Shown here: positions 44,701 through 56,872 of the stretch, piece by piece
Numbering within the stretch: position 1 is the first letter of the stretch
Layout of the letters: each line of letters starts with the position of its first letter
Assembly (NCBI GenBank): GCA_030323885.1
Contig: CM059187.1
Location: 134,504,029 to 134,568,028 of the forward strand
Reading direction: 5' to 3'
DNA length: 64,000 nucleotides
Origin: Branchipolynoe longqiensis
Lineage: Eukaryota; Annelida; Polychaeta; Phyllodocida; Polynoidae
The notes under the pieces: generated by a model
The model's database searches: none
What the model was told of the DNA's origin: nothing
What the model saw: only the letters and a program-made list of their open reading frames with translations
Position numbers and translations under genes: made by a program

Positions 44701-44998
44701 AGGCCAAATATTTTTTTGTTAAGTTGGTGATCGTCCGTTGATCATACAAATCAAGGTCGGACAGGCGGTTTTTATTTTAATTTTTTTATTGTCAGGCGTA
44801 TGACATAAATATAATACGTAACTATGTTCGTAGGCACTTGGACATTTTTTTTCAAACACCCTGAATGCATCAAATTCCCGTTTGCAGCATTCCCAGTACA
44901 ATTTGAGCATAGCTAAAGCGTCGAATCAACGTTTTCGTGGTAGACGAATAACGGTCCGCTAAAATGTTATGACGTCACAGCAGGACTTTAGTGGTACC

Positions 44999-45727
44999 GG
45001 TGTAGGAGGAAATCGCAAACCCTGTAAATAGCAAACCCCCACTTGTGATTTTCTAGGGAATCGCAAACCCCCATACCATATATGTTTGGAAGTCTTAAAG
45101 CAAGCACATTTGCTTTGTGCAGGTTTATTTTGCTTTTAAAATTCCCACAATGTACCGTAATGCTGGAATTACAAACTGGTCTATTGTAAAAATTGTATTT
45201 ATGTAAGCATGATTAAGCCACATTTATTTTTATATGAGGGGGATCCCTCACAAAATGGATTAATTGATTATTTTTTAATTTCATGCCTGTCACAGCAAGA
45301 GCCATATTCATTGCGATCACTCACAAGAAGGATAGGGGAACAGGTCAATTTGTGTCAAAGATACTAGACTATATCATTAAGAAAAGCCAGTACAACTATC
45401 TGTATCATTATCCTACATGCTTCTGAAGTGAATAAAGGACAGGTGACCAGGCTACCGTTTTCAGGACATGTGGGTCGGAATAACGAACTGGACTATTGCA
45501 AAGATCTTTTCATTAGGATTAATCCATTTTGATCCTCCTTGAATCCATTTTATCCCCCCCCAGATCTGGTAGAAGTTAAAAATCAAACATATAGCTGCCA
45601 TGCTTGGGGGTGATAAATGCTACAACGCATGGGGGGTTTGCGATCTCCCGGGGGGTTTGTGATTTCCTAGGAAATTGCAAACCCTGGGGTGTGCGATGTC
45701 CAGGGGTTTGCGATTTCCTGCTACACC
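44999..45727. mobile_element. DNA transposon remnant with 25-bp TIRs and subterminal repeats
   Basis: Left end GGTGTAGGAGGAAATCGCAA and reversed right end GGTGTAGCAGGAAATCGCAA continue to AACCC; 24 of 25 match. At least eight AATCGCAAACCCC-like motifs cluster within ~110 bp of the two ends in inverted orientation, as in transposons with subterminal transposase-binding repeats. ~730 bp, no transposase frame seen. Confidence 0.8.
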
Positions 45728-45730
45728 AGC

Positions 45731-46180
45731 AAGCACAGCAGATTTTCAAGTGCCTGCATTATGTTGCACATGTTGTGTGCTTACGAAAGTTGAATTGCTG
45801 CTCGCCCGACACTTTTTTCAACAGTTTAAGAAATATAAATATAAAATATTCGGCAAGCACAGCAGATTTTCAAGTGCCTGCATTATGTTGCACATTTTGT
45901 GTGCTTACGAAAGTTGAATTGCTGCTCGCCCGACACATTTTTCAACAGTTTAAGAAATATAAATATAAAATATTTTAAAATCTTGAGCAGGCGATTTTTT
46001 AGGCACGAGCAGGGACGATCACCAGTTTTTAACATTTGTGCTTACTAAAGTTGAATTGCTGCTAGCCCGACACATTTTTCAATAGTTTAATAAATATAAA
46101 ATATTTAAAAATCAGGAGTGGGCGATTTTTCAGGCATGAGCAGGGACGATCGCCAATTTTTAACATTTTTATTTGGCCTA
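45731..46180 (+). repeat. 124-bp tandem duplication plus third partial copy
   Basis: 'aagcacagcagattttcaag' starts at 45731 and 45855, with near-identical text through 'cgaaagttgaattgctgctc'. A third, diverged piece begins ~46037. It abuts the transposon right end at 45727. Related text occurs at 27760 and 37290. Confidence 0.8.
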
Positions 46181-46759
46181 ACGTCGGGGGCGTGAATGGT
46201 ACCTTGCTTCGTTGTTGATGTTGTTGTTGATGTTGTTGATTTGAGTCTGGTTGCCGGCGTGAGCGTTGTGTACAGACCGAGGATTCCACTCGGCCGGCAT
46301 TTAGAGTTGTTCCTGTAAATATAGCTCCTGTAAAATAATGACCCGTGAATGGAATCAGCGCAATACTATCACACCGCGTGACGGCACCATCACGTGCGAG
46401 CACCCTGTGTTTCTAAACAAGTAAATAACTAGTAATTCAAAATAATACATAAATAAATAAAACAATTAAATAACCATGCATATCATTCTTAACCACCTTC
46501 TGTTCTGTCGCCAGTCTTTCACTATCGAGTTATATTGGGTAGAGTTGCTCCACACACACACTCACCCTCGCCCTCACACCCCCACACCCCCCGCCCCATT
46601 ACCCCGCCCCATTCCTCATGCAGCCGCCCTAGGAGAAACTGCGTAATCCTCCGGTAATTAGTGATGATACTTGACATTGATAGCAGCAGCCTTACCCGAT
46701 CGGCGCAGTCCCGCCCTCTCGCGGCACCAGCACTACACCATTATAAGCGCACACTAACA

Positions 46760-47074
46760 GGGCCGTGTTCAGGCTCCGTTTCGGAGGCGCCTCGGCGACG
46801 GGCCTGATGTCGCGCTAGTCTGAACGGCAAAGGCAGTTTGTTGTCTCGAAAACGGCCGCCCCTATAGGTGGCGGCCATTTGCAATGGAAAAGCTGCGCTG
46901 TGATTGGCTGAAACCACTGGACACAGTGGCCATTTTCGAGGTGCTTTTTGTCTCCTATCTGAAAAGGGAGGCATCGCCGAGATGTCACCGAGACGCACCC
47001 TGAACGCAAATAGGCCAAAAAGCATTGCCGAGACGTCGCCGAGGCGCCTCCGAGATGGACCCTGAACGTGGCCC
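46760..47074. mobile_element. GC-rich MITE with ~45-bp TIRs
   Basis: Left GGGCCGTGTTCAGGCTCCGT and reversed right GGGCCACGTTCAGGGTCCAT are followed in both by CGGAGGCGCCTCGGCGACG. ~315 bp. The GGGCC start recalls hAT or Harbinger MITEs; no clear target duplication identified. Confidence 0.8.
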
Positions 47075-47099
47075 AGGTCTTAGAAAGGTCAGCTGTGTA

Positions 47100-48300
47100 A
47101 CCTAGGTCCTATTTGCAATGTACATGGTTAGTAGAATAGCATGAGAAGTGTTTGTACAGTGTTGTTTTTCTTCTGTTGTTATTATTATAATAATATTATT
47201 TTTAAATGCCCAGAGGAAGATTTGTGCAATGTTAGGTGTTTTGTTTGTAGTGAGCTTTGCCTAACTAGCCTTGTGCTGATTGGGTACAGCGGGTTTTCGT
47301 TTTTTTCTATTTTTACCACTGGCCGTGACTAGCCGTCATGACGTGGCTGTGATGAAGATGGTTGCAGAGTTGTCTTGTATGCATGCACTCCGCCACCCTG
47401 ACCCCCCACACACCCACATCTGACCATTCAACCTATAGGTGTACAAAGTATTCCCGCCGCCGGCCCAGGATCCGCCCATCTCCGGGCCCTTGGTGGGCCC
47501 TCTACGTGTATGTGCATCGATGTTTTCCTGGCCGATAATTATTATCATGTTAGAGGTACATAATACACTCTGCTGCTAATAAAAACTAGTTAGGAATAAA
47601 TTTTTTATAAAATAAACTGGACTTACTTGCCGTGTTCGTTTGTTATTGGCGGAGAGGGGTATTTACATTATATTATATTTTAGTAGATTCCTCATTTGGT
47701 GGAAAGGGAAATGAATATCAGGTAGGGCCCTATGTTGGTTTTCTCGATTTCTCTGCATTTCGCCCGCAGCCCCCCTTTCTTTTTGGGGACGGGGGCAATA
47801 TTTGGAAATCCCATGAAATGACCCTGATTCCTTGACGCATTTTTTTTATATTTTTGTGGTAAAATATATTTTATTCAGTGACTAAAATTATTGTTTCAGT
47901 GTTATGGCACCGGTGTTCCTACTATGGTAACTGCGGTCATTTACCTATGCAATATAATCAAAGATATAGTTTGAGTATATATACTCCACAGGCAATTCTG
48001 GGACAACCTCGAATACATATTTTCAATGGTTGGATTGGAATATCTATCAGTAGATGCTGCTTCTGCATGGTAACACATATGCCATATATCACCGTGAAGA
48101 GGTGGTTTGTGAGTGTTAGGTCCATTTCTCGCCAATGGTTAATATGTGGTTGCAAATAGTGTAGAAATGTAAAGTTGTGTTGGGGTTGGTCACTGCGACA
48201 GCGTTCTTATCCTTCCTTTTCTAATCAATAGCCATCTGATTCAGTTTTTTTCCACTGATAGTAAACATTGTGGGTAGGAGGGGGGGGAGGGCGGTACTGT
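47100..48300. other. No gene seen
   Basis: AT-rich sequence with TA/ATT runs near 47160-47200. Frames here lack support. Confidence 0.45.
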
Positions 48301-48302
48301 GA

Positions 48303-48623
48303 TACCCCAGTCACACGAGAGCCAGCGTTCGCCGCCAACCTACCATTCGATACATTGATTCAAATATGTGGTAGGCGGTGCTGGGTTGGGGAAAGGGCGG
48401 CGCCCTGGCACCAGGTCGCGGGCAACTCGCCAACCAAGAGGTGGGTGCAAGGGCAGCACTGACCATTTTGAATGTGCAAGTGAAGCAATTGCAACCTTGC
48501 ATCCAAAATGGATGCCGGGAGGTTGGGGTCCTCACGGTGACAGCACTTAATGAGGGCGCAAGGAGGACGTTTTGACGTCGTGAATCGATAGTAAGCGAAT
48601 GCAGGCCTCATGTGACTGGGGTA
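48303..48623. mobile_element. MITE with TACCCCAGTCACA termini
   Basis: The left TACCCCAGTCACACGAGAGC and reversed right TACCCCAGTCACATGAGGCC are inverted and TA-bounded. The interior has inverted 'attcgatacattgattc' and 'gaatcgatagtaagcgaat'. 321 bp, no ORF. Confidence 0.82.
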
Positions 48624-49423
48624 TAACATTTCTTATTTCTAGATAGTGGAAGCATTATAGTGATGGTAAATATTATAGTCAAATAGTTGCGTTGTACACA
48701 AGAAATGCAGTATTCTCATTCCTATTTTATCAACCTCTTTGCATAGCCTATATTATCCCAGGGAGTTCAACTGACACACTTTTGCTTCTGTGACAAACAT
48801 GAATTTTTACATTTTGTTATACCCTCAAATTCACTCCTACCCAGAGGAGGGTTGAATGACAACCTCGTCTAAATATGTGCAAACACTGTCCTGATATGAA
48901 TCACCAGGAGTCACTGGTTTCAGCGCACAACGTTGATCTCTATGGAAGTAGAGTTGATGAAATCGGAGAGAATGTAATGTGCTAGCGGCCACTGAATGCT
49001 CTGGGTCCGACTTTTAATTAACACCAAAAGTATCCGGCTACAATGCATAGGTATAACTCTGGATAGGGGTGAATCTTTTATCTACTATGCCTGCTGGTTA
49101 CTTCGAATCTGCTCACCAGACAATGCGGGTGAGGTAAACAACAACACTCAACGTGTCTATGGTGTCGCCGCCTAATGTTCACCAACCGCAGTAGAATGTT
49201 CATGTTGAAATTATATTGCCGCCACCTAGTGATTAAACATTACCTTCCTTTTTGTTTTTGTTCGGTGCGCACTTTTTTAGTACGTAAAAATATACTAAAA
49301 AATATGTATTTCTGTTTAAATGTACTCAATTTATGTAGTTGAAATCATTATGAACCTGAAGGTCATAGAGGATCACGACAGTGTCAGAGGAGTTCATAGT
49401 ATTTGTATACATTTGTCTAGACT

Positions 49424-50203
49424 CTAGATAAAGGATTCACCCGGTACTTGCAGTACACGGTCGAAAACGGTCGAAAAAGCGGGTTAATGAATTGAGAGCC
49501 TAATTTCACAATCTAAGAAGCAACAATTATTCTTTACATATGTCTTATTGATAGCCCGCTACCTTTGAATTGAAAAATATAATATAATATCTAGTTTAAT
49601 CAGATTTAAAAGTGAAATCGACGGCGTTCTGCGGCCACCATCTTGTCTTTTTGCATTCTCTCCCATTTCACCAAATCTGTGCCGATATAAGTAGCCATTT
49701 GATCATGGAACCACAGTTTCTACTTCATGTTCCATACTAAAGCTATTTTCGCCCGTATTTAGACCTCGTTGTCGTTCACCCGTGTACTACAAGTACCGGT
49801 GTGGCGGTTTCAGCGCCCGGTCAGTTTCAGCGGCCTGTCGTGGCTTCTGCGCATGCGCGGATTTTAAGACATATGCAAAACACCCGTGGCCTCGCCGCCT
49901 ACAAGCTCAGCTGTAACTATCGCTGGTGCCCGGCAGTGTTAGGGACCGATTAGGCCGAAATCTATTGAATGCGATCATATTTAACAGAATTACATACTCA
50001 AATAATGAAATTTAATTAAATTAACCTTAAATTCCAAGCGATATTAACGTAGCAGCTAGATCAGTGTCGAATCGCCGAGTGTAAACAAAACAAATAGCAG
50101 TGCTCGCCGCAATGTGCGAAAACCGCGCATGCGCAGAAGCCACGACAGGCCGCTGAAACTGACCGGGCGCTGAAACCGCCACACCGGGTGAATCTTTTTA
50201 TCT
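49424..50203. mobile_element. Outer TIR element, right arm split by insertion
   Basis: The left terminus TAGATAAAGGATTCACCCGG then TACTTGCAGTACACGG is matched by the inverse CCGTGTACTACAAGTACCGG (49780-49799), and after the insertion by GTGAATCTTTTTATCTA (50188-50204). A related terminus appears at ~49066 (GGGGTGAATCTTTTATCTAC). Confidence 0.72.
49800..50183. mobile_element. 384-bp element with perfect 61-bp TIRs and CCGG duplication
   Basis: 49800-49860 and 50123-50183 are exact inverted repeats, starting TGTGGCGGTTTCAGCGCCCG and ending at GCGCATGCGCGG. Flanked by CCGG at 49796-49799 and 50184-50187. Removing the element plus one CCGG restores the outer element's arm. TGT...ACA ends with a 4-bp duplication are consistent with Ginger-like elements; that assignment is tentative. 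No ORF. Confidence 0.88.
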
Positions 50204-50976
50204 AACATTTGTCATGATTGACAATGGCGCCACCTAGTGGAAAACGGGATCACTATGATTGACGTTGACTTACATTTTGGGAGAAGTTGTGCTATATTTT
50301 TTCGAGAAAGTTGCGGTCAATTTACCCATGCCTCTTTTGTTTGTTTAATTTTCTTGCACTTTCTGATGGCACCCATGTCGTGAAGTTGAACTGCTGCTGT
50401 CGTATGATAGTTAGAATTGTAATAGGCAGGCAAACTATCAACAATGGAATGCCCACCACGCCATTCTACAACATATATCTAAGACTAAAGGCCCGTTTAT
50501 GCTTTTGACAGTATGTGACGCCAACAACTTTATGCCGGTTAGCGCCATGTGATGGCACAAAACGGTGGGGAGTGCTACGAGTGGAACATCGCCGTGAAAG
50601 TCTGAATGCTTTGACGCACACGGTCGCTAATGTCGACCTATATTTCAGGCTCTCATCATTGAGTTTGCCGATGCACTCTGAGTGCAAAACTTCAATTTTA
50701 TTCCAAATTAAAATAAATACAGAATAATAAACATATAAATTTAATATAATCTGTTTGGCAAACATGTTATCTATTTGTGTGCCAAGCAGTCTATTTCTAG
50801 GTGGTGCGGTTTTAGAGATATTTCACTTTTTCTGCTCAGGAATTGTATTTTATTTCAATTTATACTGAAGCAACTCCTATTAAAGGCAAGAAAATGAAAG
50901 AAAACGTGATTAATTCCGTTTAACTACGTTTTGACATCACAACACTCCGGGATTTGCCACTCGTCCCATGGATAGA
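50204..50976. other. No gene seen
   Basis: 'ggcccgtttatgcttttgac' at ~50491 could be a lone MITE end. No partner end found. Otherwise unassigned. Confidence 0.4.
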
Positions 50977-51495
50977 TTAAAGCTGCATAGTCCGATGAAA
51001 TATCAAATTTTCAAAACCAAACCAATTATCTAGATTTGATTTTACATATCTAACTTAGATACTGATGCACTTATTAAGCATTTGTTTCTGCATAGAAGGC
51101 AATACTGAGTCAATTTAACAGAACCTGTAACTGCAGAAGCTTAAAGCTGCATAGTCCGCTGAAATATCAAATTTTCAAAACCAAACCAATTATCTAGATT
51201 TGAGTTTACATATCTAACTTAGATACTGATGCACTTATTAAGCATTTGTTTCTGCGTAGAAGGCAATACTGAGTCAATTTAACAGAACCTGTTACTGCAG
51301 AAGTCTATGGTGTCAGAGTTTTGGCAAGCTTGCCAAAACTAATTTTCCATGTTTGCACTCAAAATATCTCAAAAGTTTACCATTTAAAATAAAAGTAACT
51401 TTGAATTAATGTAAAGTAGATACTGGTGATCGATCTAATATATTTATCTCAGAAAAAATACAGAAATTCAAAACCATCGGACTTTGCAACTTTAA
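50977..51495 (-). mobile_element. TTAA-family MITE with duplicated left third
   Basis: TTAAAGCTGCATAGTCCGAT at 50977 and again at 51141. The first 164 bp (50977-51140) repeat almost unchanged at 51141-51304. The complete copy ends at GCAACTTTAA (51495). Confidence 0.85.
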
Positions 51496-51499
51496 CCAC

Positions 51500-52730
51500 T
51501 ACTGATAATGAGTATGTTATAAGCTGTGCTAAAAATATATATTTTCTTGTTTTTTAAGTGAATGAATGCAGGTTTCAATTTATTTGAACTAATGATGGAA
51601 CGCTGTTCCTCTCCTAAACAAATTAAAGAAACAAAGTAGACTGCTGTCAGGCCTGTGACATCACTCTCCTGACATCAACCCCAGCTAAGTTGGAGGAAAA
51701 GAACTCATGATGCAATCATGGCCCCAAGTGGATTCGATTGTCTGCTGTCTGGAATGGACACAGCAAGCCACAAACAATTCACCGAAGAAGGATTTAACCG
51801 GGACACTCGAGACCACCCACTGTCCGGGGCCATCGAGTTCAGCAGCCAAGTTGTACGACGTGTGGAAGCGCTGACCTTGAAAGTTTGACATAGTTGAACT
51901 CTGGTCAATGCTTCTGCCGTGTTGCGCCGTCAAACTCTTTTCAGACAATATCAAGGAGGAACATGGTCAGCAGAGAGGAGATAGAGAGAGGTGTGGACGA
52001 AGTGCGGTCCGAATAGCAAGTGTGATGTTACGCATACTGAGAAATATGCCAATACATTAACAAGTTAGTTCCTTTGATCGCCGCCAGATCGCAGCACTAC
52101 TGTGCATACAGACCGTAGAGAGTGAGTTGGTATCGATAAGAAGATTTCGTCAAATCGGTCCGATGTTTATGTGTACAATATCTTCAAACAAAATCTCAGA
52201 ACGAGCAATTTAAACGTGGAAGCAATGCGGTCAAACTTATATATATATTCAAAATACCACAAATGGAATAATTTAATTGCGCTGAATGCATGTAAGAATG
52301 AACTGCATGAACGTAATAGTGTGAAAAATATTTACTAATTTTGTTTGATATTATTTAACTACAATGACCATGCAATTAGTGATGACGGTATAATTGGACT
52401 TATTTCTTCAGCTATATTGAATACATGTTATTGTGCATTTATTAGGAGTGAATTCGGATACAGCCTATAAATATAATAGAAATGAGTGTAGGGGCGAGGT
52501 CAGTTTTGATGGTTTTGTTTTTGTTAACCTCAATCCAGCGCATATTATTTGTGTCTAAAACCTAACCCTTAAGTGGGTTAAAAATATAATTACATCTCAC
52601 CACCCATTGATTATTATTGCATTTATATCCCTGCAATAATTTTTCGAGTTTCTTTATTAATATTATTAATGTTAAAGGAAGAGCAAATTCTAGCACATAT
52701 TTGGTATATTATACTCACTCATACTCATCT
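51500..52730. other. No gene seen
   Basis: Short open frames near 51700-51950 lack recognisable product or splice context. AT-rich otherwise. Confidence 0.4.
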
Positions 52731-54735
52731 GTTTCTGATTTTGTTAGGCTTATAAGCCTGTATCAGGTCGATGCATGTCAAAATTTGATTTACTAGGATT
52801 AAATGCATCGAGTACCGGATGTGTGCAATATTGCAGCCCCCTCCAATGCTTATCCAGTCTGCCTTTGAAGGCGTTGACGGAAGTCACTTCTATGACATGT
52901 TCAGGCAGTGTGTTCCAGGCATTTACTATCCTGTTACTGAAGAATAGCTGTCTGACAGGTTTTATTGCTCTTTCCTTCTTCAGCTTGTATCGATGACCTC
53001 TAGTTTTACAGTTGGCCAGCTTCAGGTATCTAGCATCAACCGCATATCTTCCAGTGACGTGTTTGAATGCTTCTATTATGTCTCCCCTGGCCCTTCGGTA
53101 GTATAAGCTGGGTAGGTTGAGAATCCTGAGACGTTCTTCATATGGTAGTTCTCTTATGGTTGGTGATAACTTTGTAGCACGTCTCTGTACACTCTCGATC
53201 ATTGACATGTCCTTCTTGAACTTCGGTGTCCAAGCCGTGTTGCCATACTCAAGGTGCGGCCGGATCAGTGACGTGTACAGTGTCTTCACCATGTCATTGT
53301 CTAGATATGTGTATGAGCGGCGTATCATGCCTAGAAGCTTGTTCGCTTTGTTCACCTTTTGTTCACTGTGATATGAGAAGGTGAGTCCGATGTCCATGTA
53401 TATGCCAAGATCTTTCTCTAGTTCTGTCACTTGGAGCTGGACTTCTTCTCCATCTTGGTGCATGTAGTAACTGAGATTTTCATTTCTGTTACCCAGGTGC
53501 ATGACCTTGCACTTCTGTGTATTGAAACGTAGTTGCCACAGGTTGGCTCAGTCTTCAAGTGCAGTTAGGTCTTTTTGTAGCGCATGTTGATCTTCAGGGC
53601 TGTTAACCTCCATATACAGCTTTGTATCATCCGCAAACATCTGGATGAATGCATGGATGACCTCGGGCATGTCGTTAATGAAACATATGAACAGTAGGGG
53701 TCCCAGAACACTTCCTTGCGGAATACCACTCAACACTAACACTGCCAGGGATTTCACACCATTGATAACTACGTGCTGTATTCTTGCATGAAGGAAATCC
53801 TCGATCCAGGTCCATAGTTTTCCAGTAATACCGGACCTCTTCATCTTCATGAGTAGGCGTTTGTGGGGCACACTGTCGAACGCTTTGGCAAAATCTAAGT
53901 ACACTGAATCTACGTTGCTGTCATTGTCCAGTGCTTCTGTCCATCTGTCTAGAACTGCCCGTATCTGGGTTACACAAGATCTCCCCTTGACAAAACCATG
54001 CTGAAACTTTGTCAATAGTTGGTTCTGGACGAGATGGTGCATGATCTTATCACGTATTATAGACTCCAGTGTTTTACATATGACTGAGGTTAAACTTACG
54101 GGTCGGTAATTTTTAGCCTGATGTCGGTCGCCTTTCTTGAAGATCGGGGACACATAGCCGATCTTCCAGCCTCTAGGTAGTTTCCCTTGGTCGATTGATT
54201 TTCTATATATATTGTACAGTGGTTCAGCTATTATAGTGTGTAGTTCATTCAAGATTCTCGGGGATGCTCCATCCGGGCCTGCAGCTTTATTTGGATTCAA
54301 TCTGGATAACTTATTAGCTACCTCGTCTATGGTAAAATCTGTATCTTCCAAGATCACATCTGTTTTCGTATCTGGGATGTTTGGCATATTGGTTATGTCT
54401 TCTCTCGTAAAAACTGAAGAGAAGAATTTATTTAACACTTCTGCTTTGTCCTTATATTTAGCGGTGAGACTGCCATCTTCTCTGGTAAGGTGTGCAATAC
54501 CGGATCTTGTCTTCCTCTTGGAGTTTGCATATCTGAAGAACGCCTTTGGGTTTTTCTTACATTCCTTGGCAAGTTTTTTCTCAAACTCCCTCTCTGCCTT
54601 CCGGCATTCCCACTTGGCCTGGTTTCTAGCCTTGGTGTACACTCGGTAGTCGTTACCGTCTCGTGTTCTGTGAATTATTACTGTTGTTTCTGTTGTGCTA
54701 ATGTCTGATACAATTATGGTGCCTCACCTCTTTAT
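52700..54735 (-). mobile_element. CR1/L2-like LINE ORF2, nearly intact, one stop
   Basis: The - strand encodes ~630 residues in one frame from 54642 to 52750. It begins in the post-endonuclease linker (YTKARNQAKWECRKAEREFE). RT motifs follow: NKAAGPDGASPRIL, NYRPVSLTSVICK, FQHGFVKGRSC, VYLDFAKAFDSVPH, IPQGSVLGPLLF and MFADDTKLYM. Then LGIYMDIGLTF, the C-terminal PHLEYGNTAW and RRATKL region, and stop TAA. A single TGA at 53548-53550 replaces a likely Trp (LED-stop-ANLW). The endonuclease half is missing. The 3' tail ends in short ATGAGT-like repeats (52710-52735). Confidence 0.9.
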
Positions 54736-54749
54736 TTTCTTAATCTGGT

Positions 54750-55080
54750 ACCGGACGCGGTGGGGCGAATTGTTAAGGGCGCAGACTTCCTGTTGCAGAA
54801 GGTGAGAGTTCAACTCCTGGCCGAGTTAAACCAATGACATACAAAGTTAATACGTGTTGCTACCTAGCCTGGTGCATTGTATTAATATGATAGGGCAAGG
54901 ACTGGTTGGCTCAGTGTCAGGATAATGTGACTGTGTGGGATATTGAGTCATAGTGCTGGCGGCCTGGTCTCTCAGTGAGGCAAGCACTATAAAATCGCCA
55001 TGAGTACATACTGTCACAAGTCTGTACCCGTCCTGATGTAACCTCGGGTGTTTTCAGTACATAAAACCTCAATAAACAAA
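54750..55080 (+). mobile_element. Full-length SINE, second head type
   Basis: Head accggacgcggtggggcgaa, ttcctgttgcagaaggtgag, agttcaactcctggccgag. Then the same linker, core (aaggactggttggctcagtg) and tail as the other SINEs, ending aataaacaaac. It begins ~15-30 bp from the truncated 5' end of the LINE. Confidence 0.85.
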
Positions 55081-55597
55081 CTTTACTCTGCTACTCTAAG
55101 GTCCATTTTTAATGGCAGAAAAGTAGGACAACAATACCACAGACCCATATCTTCATGCATCTTTCAACATCCACCATCCACAAATTTTGAAAGTTGAACC
55201 CCAACCATGCACAATTAGGTAGATGGAGAGAGACAGAGATGGACAGATAGAGACAGAGAGAGATGGAGGTAGAGCTGTAGCCTCACTGTAGGTTGCCATA
55301 TGTCTCTTCTTCGATGAATGGAGACGCAGACCTCATCAGTAAATTATCTCTCCTCAGCGACACAACTGCCCAATCAGACCAATGCCGTCTGGTGAAAACA
55401 CGCGTCCTGAAACGTGGAGAAGTTTGTAGATTGAAATTTTCCATAAAATCACCATGGGTTCGCTGATTATAGGGGTTGTTGAAAACAGGTTCTACTGCAC
55501 ATGTGGAGTTGCGGCTTTACTGTCAAGGTAATTACGCTCTGACGTCACCGTGATAGATAGACGTATAGCTGCTGGGGTAGCAGCATGCACATGTATA

Positions 55598-55779
55598 TAC
55601 AGTAAAACCTCCCTAACCTCCCACCTCCACATATTGACCACTCCCCTATATCGAGCGCTTTATTTGGGTCCCAACTATACCATTCTAACCATATTCTAAC
55701 TCACTAAACCGACCACCTCCTTACATGGATCACTTAAATTCGGTCCCAAGATCGGTCGATTTAAAGAGGGTTTACTGTA
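55598..55779. mobile_element. pogo/Tigger-like MITE (sister of 4622-4821)
   Basis: TACAGTAAAACCTCCCTAAC at the left, AGAGGGTTTACTGTA at the right. The interior shares 'cgaccactcccctatatcg'-type text and 'tttatttgggtcccaa' with the other copy. TA-bounded, 182 bp. Confidence 0.85.
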
Positions 55780-55782
55780 GTT

Positions 55783-56071
55783 GGTTATTGGAATTTTACG
55801 TCTTGGCAACATCTAAGGTCACATCAGGATGGCTAACGACTTGTGACAGCATGCACACATGGTGACTTTATAGTGCTGTCCCAGTGGGAGATTAGGCTGC
55901 CAACACCATGACATGATATGCCACTGAGTGATATTATCCGATTTCTGAGCGAACCAGTCCTGACCGACAAGTATCAATGTTATAAGTGATTGGGTTTTAC
56001 TCGACCGGGAATTGAACTCCCTATCTTCCGCACAGGAGGCCTGCACTCTACCGATTTGGCCACCACAGTCG

Positions 56072-56072
<1 letters not shown>
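55783..56072 (-). mobile_element. SINE, reverse orientation
   Basis: Tail (tcttggcaacatctaaggtc), 'gactttatagtgctgtccc', core (ccgatttctgagcgaacc) and head (ttccgcacaggaggcctgca, ctctaccgatttggcc) in reverse order. Its head runs straight into an (AT)n tract at 56073. Confidence 0.82.
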
Positions 56073-56133
<61 letters not shown>

Positions 56134-56262
56134 TGTGTGTACGCATGTGCACATGTACATATATGTACATGCATGTGTGTGTATATAATACATGTATATA
56201 GATATGTAGATATATAATATGCATATGTAAAATACTTCAACTGTGCACATGCAAGTATCGCA

Positions 56263-56305
<43 letters not shown>

Positions 56306-56310
56306 AATAT
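56073..56310. repeat. (AT)n tracts with TG/CA-rich spacer
   Basis: (AT)n at 56073-56130 and 56267-56299, with ACATGTACATATATGTACATGCATGT-like text between. Frames of Tyr-Ile repeats are artefacts. Confidence 0.9.
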
Positions 56311-56323
56311 AGTACATAGAATA

Positions 56324-56552
56324 GTTTCAGGTGCAAAACCACGTAAACGCCGATCCAAAAATGTGGTTTAAATAAAGATTTTTCCCTGAAAATAATCTTA
56401 ATTCCCACTAATTCCACTTTTCATTATGATCATCTGGTTATGGAGCAATGAACAACAAAGTAGGAATATACAAAATTTTACTTTTTGTAGGTTTGATTCC
56501 AATGTTTATCTCCATTTTTGGATCGGCGTTTACGTGGTTTTGCGCCTGAACT
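56324..56552. mobile_element. MITE with ~37-bp TIRs (CAGGYGCAAAACCACGTAAA)
   Basis: 56328-56363 and 56513-56548 are inverted repeats differing at one base: CAGGTGCAAAACCACGTAAA or CAGGCGCAAAACCACGTAAA, then CGCCGATCCAAAAATG. 229 bp, no ORF, only copy in the window. Confidence 0.85.
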
Positions 56553-56668
56553 CTTCATATATACATGGTGTTATATATACATTTATATGGCACGTGTAAT
56601 AAGAAAAGTTGTGTAATTACTTTGGTAATCGCATTTAGATATATTATGTCGACGGTGGTGCGTACCCT

Positions 56669-56840
56669 CACATGTATACATACATACATACATACATACA
56701 TACATACATACATACAACACATACAACAACACACACAACATCATACATACAACATTACAAATAATACACACATACATACATACATACATACATACATACA
56801 TACATACATACATACATACATACATACATACATACATACA

Positions 56841-56871
<31 letters not shown>

Positions 56872-56872
56872 G
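56669..56872. repeat. (ACAT)n array, interrupted
   Basis: ACAT units at 56669-56716, a diverged ACAACAC/ACATAC middle, then ~26 clean units to 56872. Confidence 0.92.

Noticed and set aside
46741..47025. Open frame of ~94 codons on the - strand
   Set aside because: It lies entirely in a GC-rich MITE with 45-bp TIRs.
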